Assembly (NCBI GenBank): GCA_905205995.1
Contig: CAJLFU010000023.1
Coordinates: forward strand, 1-30,170
Reading direction: 5' to 3'
From: an uncultured Haemophilus sp.
GTDB lineage: Bacteria; Pseudomonadota; Gammaproteobacteria; Enterobacterales; Pasteurellaceae
Length of the DNA stretch: 30,170 bases
Position 1 is the stretch's first letter. The number at the start of each line of letters is the position of its first letter. The notes beneath the pieces were generated by a model. That model saw only the letters and a program-made list of their open reading frames with translations. It had not been told where the DNA came from and made no database searches. The translations under genes and the position numbers were made by a program. This document shows positions 23,767 through 30,170 of this stretch, one piece after another.

Positions 23767-24806
23767 GCATATTAGAAGAGGATTTTAGAGAGTTATCTCT
23801 ACGATTGAGTCCAGAGTTATCTCAATTAAACGGGAAAAGCATTTTATTGGTTGGTGCAACCGGAGCAATCTCTAGCTATTTGGGGAGATTTTTAATTAAT
23901 GTTTTACAAACAAAAGTTGCAAGTTTTCAGCTTGCTTTAACGGCTAGAAGTGAAGAGAGTTTAAAAAAATATTATTCAGAAGTTGATAAATCCTTCTTTA
24001 AATGTATTTTTTTAGATGTTAAAGAACCATTCCAGCTTACAGGACAGTATGATTACATCATTTTTGCAGCCGGTAATGCTGATCCGAAAAATATTGTAAA
24101 TAATCCATTGGATATTATTCATACTAATTATTTAGGATTGCATAATACACTCGAATTCGCGAAGATGCAGACAAAAACAAAAATTGTATTTTTTTCAACT
24201 CGTGAAATCTATGGAATGGTTTCAAATAAGTCTGTGATTGAAGAAGATGATATTGGTGTACTGGATCCTTTAAACTTTAGAAGTTGCTATCCTGAAGTTA
24301 AAAAATTATGCGAGAATATGTTGGAGTGTGCCGTCGAAAATTATGCTAATTTATCCTATAGTATTCTTCGCTTAGCGCATATATATGGACCAGGAATGAA
24401 TATTCAAAATGATGGACGCATTATGAATGACTTAGTGGAAATGACCGTAAATGGTAAAGGAATTAAGTTATTAAGTGATGGTAGTGCGGTTCGTGCATTC
24501 TGTTATATTAGCGATGCAGTGACGGGTATAATTAAAGCAATGTTAGTTAATGAAAATAAAGCCGTATTTAACATTGCTAATGAAACTGAAGCTAAATCTA
24601 TTCGAGAGGTTGTAACTCTTATTCAAGAGATATTTCCAGCGTTAGTTCCCTCTGTAGAATATGCTCAAAATAGTAATGCTAACTCTAAAGGGTATTTCTT
24701 TACTTCCCGTACAGAATTATCAACAAAACGTTTAGAATCTTTAGGCTGGAAGCCTGAGACATCATTAGCAGAAGGTCTTAAAAAGACGATTCAAAGTTAT
24801 TTATAA
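23763..24806 (+). CDS. Extended SDR, NAD(P)-dependent epimerase/dehydratase/reductase
   Basis: A 347-residue extended short-chain dehydrogenase. The nucleotide-binding loop is GATGAIS (31-37), with Ser instead of the third Gly; the catalytic set is S145/T146, Y176 and K180 (SCYPEVKK). The C-terminal half has the NDP-sugar-enzyme tail TKRLESLGWKPETSLAEGL. Its translational coupling to the cytidylyltransferase implies that the two act in sequence, making or modifying a CDP-activated polyol or sugar. I recall similar cytidylyltransferase-SDR pairs (the abp and mnp genes) proposed for CDP-arabinitol or CDP-mannitol in pneumococcal capsules. It is unlike the short SDR domain fused in Acs1/Bcs1. 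Substrate unproven. Confidence 0.75.
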   Translation: MSILEEDFRELSLRLSPELSQLNGKSILLVGATGAISSYLGRFLINVLQTKVASFQLALTARSEESLKKYYSEVDKSFFKCIFLDVKEPFQLTGQYDYIIFAAGNADPKNIVNNPLDIIHTNYLGLHNTLEFAKMQTKTKIVFFSTREIYGMVSNKSVIEEDDIGVLDPLNFRSCYPEVKKLCENMLECAVENYANLSYSILRLAHIYGPGMNIQNDGRIMNDLVEMTVNGKGIKLLSDGSAVRAFCYISDAVTGIIKAMLVNENKAVFNIANETEAKSIREVVTLIQEIFPALVPSVEYAQNSNANSKGYFFTSRTELSTKRLESLGWKPETSLAEGLKKTIQSYL

Positions 24807-24823
24807 AATTGAAGGATAACAAA

Positions 24824-25927
24824 ATGAAAAAATATGACTATCTTATTGTCGGGGCAGGTCTTTTCGGCTCAATTTTTGCTCATGAGGCGACTAAACGTGG
24901 TAAAAAATGCTTAGTAATTGAAAAACGTGATCATATTGGTGGAAACTGCTATACCCAAAATATCGAAGGCATCAATGTGCATAAATATGGTGCTCATATA
25001 TTTCATACAAGCAATAAGGTTGCTTGGGACTATATCCAGCAATTTGCTGAATTTAACCGTTTTACTAACTCTCCTGTAGCTCGTTACAAAGATGAATTGT
25101 ATAGTCTACCTTTCAATATGCTTACATTTAATAAAATGTGGGGGGTTATCACACCACAAGAAGCTGAAGCTAAAATTAAAGAGCAGATATCAAAAGAGAA
25201 TATTACAGAGCCTAAAAATCTAGAAGAGCAAGCTATCTCATTAGTTGGCCGCGATATCTATGAAAAATTAATTAAAGGTTATACTGAAAAGCAATGGGGG
25301 CGGGAGTGTACAGAACTTCCGGCATTTATCATTAAACGTTTACCTGTTCGTTATACCTATGATAACAACTATTTCTATGATACTTATCAAGGTATCCCAA
25401 TTGGTGGTTATACGGGTATTTTTGAAAGAATGTTAGAAGGTATTGAAGTAAAATTGAATATTGATTTCTTTTCTGAGCGCGAATATTACGAAAGTTTAGC
25501 AGAGAAGATTGTGTTTACAGGAATGATTGATGAATATTTTGATTATCAATTCGGTAAATTAGAGTACCGTAGTTTACGTTTTGACAATGAAGTATTAGAT
25601 GTTCCAAATTACCAGGGAAATGCAGTAGTAAATTATACGGAAGCTAAAGTACCTTATACTCGTATCATTGAACACAAACACTTTGAATACGGTACGCAAG
25701 CTAAAACGGTAATTACTCGTGAATATTCAAAAGAGTATGAAGAGGGTGATGAGCCGTATTACCCAATAAATGACCAAAGAAATAATGAACTTTATACTAA
25801 ATATAAGGAATTAGCAGATAATCAGACTAATGTAATATTTGGTGGTCGATTAGCTCAGTATAAATATTTTGATATGCATAATATTATTGCTGAAGCCTTA
25901 GAATGTATAAATAGTCATTTCAAATAG
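24824..25927 (+). CDS. glf: UDP-galactopyranose mutase
   Basis: A 367-residue flavoenzyme, the same length as E. coli Glf, that converts UDP-galactopyranose to UDP-galactofuranose. The FAD-binding GAGLFG (10-15) is followed by HIGGN (37-41), GAHIFHT (56-62), the YTEKQWG region near 154-160, the RLPVRYTYDNNYF substrate loop and the C-terminal GGRLAQYKYFDMH. GAAGGAT lies 7 bases before ATG 24824; the in-frame TTG 15 bases upstream is unlikely. The gene predicts that the glycan contains galactofuranose. Confidence 0.96.
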   Translation: MKKYDYLIVGAGLFGSIFAHEATKRGKKCLVIEKRDHIGGNCYTQNIEGINVHKYGAHIFHTSNKVAWDYIQQFAEFNRFTNSPVARYKDELYSLPFNMLTFNKMWGVITPQEAEAKIKEQISKENITEPKNLEEQAISLVGRDIYEKLIKGYTEKQWGRECTELPAFIIKRLPVRYTYDNNYFYDTYQGIPIGGYTGIFERMLEGIEVKLNIDFFSEREYYESLAEKIVFTGMIDEYFDYQFGKLEYRSLRFDNEVLDVPNYQGNAVVNYTEAKVPYTRIIEHKHFEYGTQAKTVITREYSKEYEEGDEPYYPINDQRNNELYTKYKELADNQTNVIFGGRLAQYKYFDMHNIIAEALECINSHFK

Positions 25928-25948
25928 AATAAGTATAGAGGGTTAGCT

Positions 25949-27259
25949 TTGAATAAGTTCATATCAATGATCACTTTAATGCTATTTGATGTGGTGGCTA
26001 TATTTTTAGCAATCGCGCTAGCTGTGTCACTAAGACAGATATTAAATCTCTTCTTTGATTTGCCAGTTATTGGATATAGTTATCTCACATTTGGAAGTGT
26101 TTATATTACCCTTATTTTTATTTTATTTTATTTTGGCGTTTATACGAAACGTTTTGACTTTTGGCACGAGGCTAGAATAGTTGTGCGTTCTAGCTTCTTA
26201 TCTTTTGTTATTGTATTAGCTGGGTTGGTTTTAGGGCAGAATGCAGAATATTACTCTAGAAGTACGCTGATTCTAATATTCTCGTTAAGTGTGATTACAA
26301 TACCATTATTGAAGATATTTGCTAAGAAGGTTTTATTTCTATTAGGCTTTTGGAAGAAAACGGCAAAAGTAATCTCAAATAATCATAATTTTGAGTCCGT
26401 ATTGTTTGATAATTATTACTTAGGTTATGTAAAGTCATCAGATTCTAAACACTCGACACTTTTCATCGATAGTGTGAATTTGACGAAGGAGAAGCTTGAT
26501 AGGATCATTGAGGAGAATATTAAGAATAGCAGAGAGATTATCTTTACACCTGTGCTTAATGGGTATGACTTCTCACAATCGCATATTTATAATGTGTTTA
26601 GTTCGCGTACAAATGTATTTATTTTGGAAAATAAACTATTAAGCAAGATAAATAAGTTTATCAAGTTAATGCTTGATTATCTGTTGGTGGTATTCTCATT
26701 CTTTTTATGGGGGCCAGTGCTTCTGATTATTGCTTTTTGGTTGAAGCTTGAAGACCCTAAAGGTGATATTTTATTTAAGCAAAGACGTTTAGGACTAAAT
26801 GGTAAAGAATTCTTTTGCTATAAATTTAGGTCAATGTATTCAGATCAATCTTTTATGCCAGCATGGTTGGAAAATCACCCTGAGGAAAAAGCATATTATG
26901 ATCTTTATCACAAGTATATGAATGATCCCCGAATTACAAAAGTAGGTCGTTTTTTACGAAGAACCTCTCTTGATGAGTTACCTCAGTTATTTAATGTATT
27001 ACGAGGAGAAATGAGCCTTATCGGACCGCGTCCATATATGGTTATTGAGAAAAATGATATAGGTAAAAAAGCACCGCTAGTCTTAGCTGTTAAACCTGGT
27101 ATTACTGGGTTATGGCAGGTTAGCGGGCGTAGTGATGTGCATTTTGATGAGCGTGTTGAGATGGATGTTTGGTATATGAAAAATTGGTCATTATGGAATG
27201 ATGTTATCATTCTACTAAAAACAATTCATACTGTTATAAAACGCGATGGAGCTTCTTAA
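25949..27259 (+). CDS. wbaP: WbaP-type undecaprenyl-phosphate sugar phosphotransferase
   Basis: A 436-residue polytopic initiating transferase that moves a sugar-1-phosphate from UDP-sugar to undecaprenyl phosphate, the first step of the unit. Four N-terminal membrane helices (about 8-28, 45-63, 80-97, 105-133), a cytoplasmic linker (140-235), then the bacterial-sugar-transferase domain with its re-entrant helix (about 240-266), LFKQRRLGLNG, YKFRSM (291-296), the catalytic D342-E343 in SLDELPQL, GEMSLIGPRP and KPGITGLWQVSGR. The sugar is galactose in classic WbaP, but N-acetyl sugars are possible. The start is TTG: AGAGGG is spaced 6 bases from it, while the ATG six codons inside has no ribosome binding site. 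Confidence 0.9.
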   Translation: MNKFISMITLMLFDVVAIFLAIALAVSLRQILNLFFDLPVIGYSYLTFGSVYITLIFILFYFGVYTKRFDFWHEARIVVRSSFLSFVIVLAGLVLGQNAEYYSRSTLILIFSLSVITIPLLKIFAKKVLFLLGFWKKTAKVISNNHNFESVLFDNYYLGYVKSSDSKHSTLFIDSVNLTKEKLDRIIEENIKNSREIIFTPVLNGYDFSQSHIYNVFSSRTNVFILENKLLSKINKFIKLMLDYLLVVFSFFLWGPVLLIIAFWLKLEDPKGDILFKQRRLGLNGKEFFCYKFRSMYSDQSFMPAWLENHPEEKAYYDLYHKYMNDPRITKVGRFLRRTSLDELPQLFNVLRGEMSLIGPRPYMVIEKNDIGKKAPLVLAVKPGITGLWQVSGRSDVHFDERVEMDVWYMKNWSLWNDVIILLKTIHTVIKRDGAS

Positions 27260-28293
27260 TGGGTGTAGTAACCAAATCAAGAATAACATATTTTGATATT
27301 TTGAATATCTTAGCCTGCTTTGCGGTATTGTCTTTACATCATAATGGGATTGTTCATAATTTTAATGTAAATACATTAGCATGGAAACAATCATTGATGT
27401 TTGAAGTGTTATTCTATTGGGCTGTGCCTATTTTTTTTATGCTAACAGGTGCTACATTATTTGGATATCGAAATAAATATTCAACTCAGGATTTCTTTAA
27501 AAAGAGAGTTTTTAGAGCAATAGTTCCCTTTATTATATGGAGTATTATTTTACTGTTCCATTCGTGGTTAGTTGGTAAGTACTCATATAAGAATATCAAT
27601 GAAGTTTTAAGTGCTATTATTACAACAAGGATATACCATGGTGATATCTATTGGTTCTTTATCCCTCTGATATCGTTGTATTGTTTTATACCGGTATTAT
27701 CTCTGCTAAAGGATAACAGGAACATTTTATGGTATATGGCTATTTTTTTATTTGTTACTCATTCTTGTTTACCATTATTCTTTCTATTCTTAGGTATTAA
27801 ATATAATAATTCATTATCATTTCCTGTGGCTGGATATGTATTATTTCTAATTTTAGGTTACCTTTTTTCTACAATCGAGTTATCTAGAAAGCAAAGGATT
27901 ATAATTTATTTACTTGGCTTGATATCTGCATTTATTAGATATGCTGGGACCTATTATTATTCTTTAGAGCAAGGGAAGATTGATAAGTTTCTGTTTGGTT
28001 ATATACAATTTCATTCTGTATTATTAGCTTTGGCAGTATTTGTTCTAGTTAAAGAAATAGGAAAAAATGTCGAATCTGTCAAGATCGCAAACTTTCTTGC
28101 TGTTCTATCATCATGTAGCTTGGGGATTTATTTAATTCATAAGCTAGCGATGTCTTATGAATTGTATTTTCTACAAATTACAGCTGATAATGTTTATTGG
28201 CGCTTTGCTGGGGCTTTTTTGACCTACTTTTTATGCCTAAGTGTAGTGTTAGTTATAAAAAGAATTCCTTATTTGAGGGTTGTTTTTCCATAA
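27259..28293 (+). CDS. Acyltransferase-3 family membrane protein (probable O-acetyltransferase)
   Basis: A 344-residue protein with about 10 hydrophobic segments and the OafA/WecH-type N-terminus: YFDILNILACFAVLSLHH (11-28), in which a conserved histidine follows the first helix, then VPIFFMLTGATLFGY near 56-70 and the basic turn FFKKRVFRAIVPFIIW near 79-94. Such proteins transfer acetyl or other acyl groups to sugars of surface glycans. No SGNH domain is fused. It shares one base with the wbaP stop (TAATG), so the two are coupled. Acyl donor and target are unknown. Confidence 0.82.
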   Translation: MGVVTKSRITYFDILNILACFAVLSLHHNGIVHNFNVNTLAWKQSLMFEVLFYWAVPIFFMLTGATLFGYRNKYSTQDFFKKRVFRAIVPFIIWSIILLFHSWLVGKYSYKNINEVLSAIITTRIYHGDIYWFFIPLISLYCFIPVLSLLKDNRNILWYMAIFLFVTHSCLPLFFLFLGIKYNNSLSFPVAGYVLFLILGYLFSTIELSRKQRIIIYLLGLISAFIRYAGTYYYSLEQGKIDKFLFGYIQFHSVLLALAVFVLVKEIGKNVESVKIANFLAVLSSCSLGIYLIHKLAMSYELYFLQITADNVYWRFAGAFLTYFLCLSVVLVIKRIPYLRVVFP

Positions 28294-28296
28294 GCT

Positions 28297-29304
28297 ATGA
28301 ATATCCTCATCACCGGCGGTTCCGGCTTTATCGGTTCCGCCCTTATTCGGTATATCATTAATCAGACTCAAGATTCCGTTATCAATATCGATAAGCTAAC
28401 CTATGCGGCAAATCAATCCGCTTTGAAAGAGGTAGAAAATAATCCTCGCTATGCTTTTGAGCAAGTTGATATTTGTGATCTTAAGGCGATAGAAAGCGTT
28501 TTCGAGAAATATCATCCTGATGCAGTGATGCATTTGGCGGCAGAGAGTCATGTCGATCGTTCTATTACGGGAGCGGCTGATTTTATTCAAACCAATATTG
28601 TTGGTACTTATACATTGTTAGAAGTTGCTAAGAATTATTGGCATACCTTAGACAAAGCTAAAAAAACGACCTTTCGATTCCACCATATTTCTACAGATGA
28701 AGTGTATGGGGATTTATCCTTTTCTGAACCAGCCTTTACCGAACATTCCCCTTATCATCCTAGCAGCCCTTATTCAGCCTCAAAAGCAGCGAGTGATCAT
28801 TTGGTACAGGCTTGGCATCGCACTTATGGTTTGCCGGTGATTATCACAAACAGTTCAAATAACTATGGAGCTTATCAACATGCTGAAAAGCTCATCCCTT
28901 TAATGATTTCAAATGCTGTGATGGGAAAGCCTTTGCCAATTTATGGTGATGGGCAGCAGATTCGAGATTGGTTATTTGTGGAAGATCATGTTCAAGCTTT
29001 ATATTTAGTTTTGACAAAAGGTCGAGTAGGGGAAAACTATAATATCGGTGGAAATTGTGAAAAAACAAACCTTGAAGTGGTTAAAACAATTTGCCAATTA
29101 CTCGAAGAACTTGCACCAAATAAGCCTAATCACATTAAGTATTACGAAGATTTAATGACTTTTGTAAAAGACCGACCTGGTCACGATGTGCGATATTCAT
29201 TGGATTGTTCTAAAATTCATGCAGAATTAGGTTGGCGACCGCAAATAACCTTTGAACAAGGACTTCGTCAGACGGTAAAATGGTACCTAGAGAATAATAG
29301 ATAA
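28297..29304 (+). CDS. rffG: dTDP-glucose 4,6-dehydratase
   Basis: A 335-residue extended SDR that makes dTDP-4-keto-6-deoxyglucose. It has GGSGFIG (7-13), the active-site STDEVYG with T133-D134-E135, the Y159/K163 pair and the NNYGAYQHAEKLIP loop. The full set of dehydratase residues is present. RmlA/C/D, or an aminotransferase that would use the product, are not in the window. It is less AT-rich than the genes before it and lies directly next to pepB as I recall for H. influenzae, so it looks like part of the stable right border rather than of the exchanged insert. Confidence 0.92.
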   Translation: MNILITGGSGFIGSALIRYIINQTQDSVINIDKLTYAANQSALKEVENNPRYAFEQVDICDLKAIESVFEKYHPDAVMHLAAESHVDRSITGAADFIQTNIVGTYTLLEVAKNYWHTLDKAKKTTFRFHHISTDEVYGDLSFSEPAFTEHSPYHPSSPYSASKAASDHLVQAWHRTYGLPVIITNSSNNYGAYQHAEKLIPLMISNAVMGKPLPIYGDGQQIRDWLFVEDHVQALYLVLTKGRVGENYNIGGNCEKTNLEVVKTICQLLEELAPNKPNHIKYYEDLMTFVKDRPGHDVRYSLDCSKIHAELGWRPQITFEQGLRQTVKWYLENNR

Positions 29305-29322
29305 ATAAAGGAGAAGAACCAC

Positions 29323-30170
29323 ATGCAAATTACATTATCTACGGCTCCCGTTTCGGAGAGTTGGGGCAAAAATGCCATTTTAAGTTTTAATCAAGATCAA
29401 GCCGTTATTCATCTTAAAGATGATGAAAAATCGAACCTTGTTTTAGTTCAAAAAGCCGCACGTAAGTTGCGTGGGCAAGGTATTAAAGATGTTGAACTTG
29501 TGGGGGAGGCATGGGAATTAGAAAATTGCTGGGCATTTTATCAAGGTTTTTACTCGGCGAAGCAAGATTATTCGATTGAATTTCCTCATTTAGATGATGA
29601 GCCACAAGATGAATTATTGGCCCGTATTGAATGTGGCGATTTTGTGCGTGAAATTATTAATGAACCGGCACAAACCCTTACTCCGGTTAAATTAGCAGAA
29701 CGTGCGGCTGAGTTTATTTCTAAACAAGCCGAAAATTATGCCGATAAAAGTGCGGTCAGTTTTCAAATCATTTCTGGCGAAGCGTTAAAAGAGCAAGGTT
29801 ACCATGGGATCTTTACTGTGGGTCGTGGTTCTATTAATCCGCCAGCTATGTTGCAATTAGATTTTAATCCGACTAATGATCCGAATGCGCCGGTATTAGC
29901 GTGCTTGGTTGGTAAAGGTATTACTTTTGATAGTGGTGGTTATAGCATCAAACCAAGTGATGGCATGAGCACCATGCGTACTGATATGGGCGGCTCTGCA
30001 TTATTAACAGGTGCGTTAGGATTTGCCATTGCGAACGGTTTAAATCAACGTGTAAAACTCTATCTATGCTGTGCGGAAAACTTGGTGAGTAGTAATGCGT
30101 TTAAATTGGGTGATATCATCACGTATAAAAATGGTGTAACCGCTGAAATTTTAAATACTGATGCGGAAGG
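29323..30170 (+). CDS. pepB: Aminopeptidase B (M17 leucyl aminopeptidase family), 5' part
   Basis: About 282 codons are present before the window ends. The N-terminal macro-like domain (about 1-130) is followed by the catalytic domain. Metal-ligand segments are visible: VGKGITFDSGGYS (the Lys and Asp ligands), MRTDMGG, and NTDAEG at the very edge, with the rest outside. The product is a cytoplasmic two-metal exopeptidase that releases N-terminal residues in peptide turnover. AAGGAGAAG lies about 7 bases before ATG 29323, 18 bases after the rffG stop. It forms the right border of the glycan locus and has no terminator separating it from rffG. Confidence 0.93.
   Translation, partial: MQITLSTAPVSESWGKNAILSFNQDQAVIHLKDDEKSNLVLVQKAARKLRGQGIKDVELVGEAWELENCWAFYQGFYSAKQDYSIEFPHLDDEPQDELLARIECGDFVREIINEPAQTLTPVKLAERAAEFISKQAENYADKSAVSFQIISGEALKEQGYHGIFTVGRGSINPPAMLQLDFNPTNDPNAPVLACLVGKGITFDSGGYSIKPSDGMSTMRTDMGGSALLTGALGFAIANGLNQRVKLYLCCAENLVSSNAFKLGDIITYKNGVTAEILNTDAE
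29748..29756 (+). repeat. DNA uptake sequence core
   Basis: AAGTGCGGT in the form AAAAGTGCGGTCAGTTT in pepB, the first core after the cassette. Confidence 0.92.

Noticed and set aside
15608..28293. Tetranucleotide repeat phase variation as in lic genes
   Set aside because: No tandem tetranucleotide repeats were seen at the starts of any cassette gene; only short homopolymer runs.
1..30170. CRISPR arrays, tRNA or rRNA genes, insertion sequences
   Set aside because: No regularly spaced repeats, cloverleaf-like segments, or transposase-like reading frames were found on reading both strands.

Overview
The window looks like chromosome from the Haemophilus/Aggregatibacter branch of Pasteurellaceae. 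The 9-base DNA-uptake core AAGTGCGGT occurs 16 times on the two strands, often in the longer form AAAGTGCGGTCAAA that is typical of the Haemophilus influenzae-type uptake signal. The housekeeping genes have Haemophilus-like products. Several neighbour sets (recO-rlmD-relA-dgkA; rdgC/proC/transporter/xerD; a glycerate permease-kinase pair; typA-glnA...rffG-pepB) match sets I recall from H. influenzae, where they lie far apart. A related species such as H. parainfluenzae is therefore more likely, but this is inferred from memory and not tested here.

Layout. Positions 1-5345 (+): tail of an unknown gene, a terminator, a small MliC-like lipoprotein gene, recO, rlmD, relA and dgkA, closed by a strong terminator. 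5493-7894 (+): a GntP-family permease and glycerate kinase. 7951-10825 (-): proC, an HcaT-like MFS transporter and xerD, tightly packed, convergent with the kinase gene across a pair of inverted uptake sequences that form a bidirectional terminator. 10891-11802 (+): rdgC. 11886-13736 (-): typA. The typA-glnA intergenic space holds both promoters and a 68-bp palindromic repeat-like element. 13986-15404 (+): glnA with its terminator.

15608-29304 (+) is the accessory part: a surface-polysaccharide (O-antigen/hmg-type) operon between glnA and pepB. In order it encodes a Wzz chain-length regulator, a DUF4422 glycosyltransferase, a LicD-family phosphotransferase, two GT2 glycosyltransferases, a Wzy-like polymerase, a Wzx flippase, an IspD/TarI-like cytidylyltransferase, an extended SDR enzyme, UDP-galactopyranose mutase (Glf), a WbaP-type initiating phosphoglycosyltransferase, an acyltransferase-3 protein and a dTDP-glucose 4,6-dehydratase (RffG). 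pepB follows and runs off the end. Genes are packed or overlapping, no internal terminator is seen, and most of the block is clearly more AT-rich and poorer in uptake sequences than its flanks.

How the cassette probably works (inference): WbaP starts a lipid-linked unit on undecaprenyl phosphate. The GT2 and DUF4422 enzymes extend it, one of them probably using UDP-galactofuranose supplied by Glf. LicD may add a polyol-phosphate from a CDP-polyol made by the cytidylyltransferase and SDR pair, and the acyltransferase decorates the unit. Wzx flips it, Wzy polymerises it and Wzz sets the length. The ligase needed to attach it to lipid A-core is not in the window. The most interesting point is this unusual combination: a Wzy-dependent, Gal-furanose- and probably polyol-phosphate-containing glycan in a Haemophilus-like organism, whose modules resemble streptococcal capsule loci.
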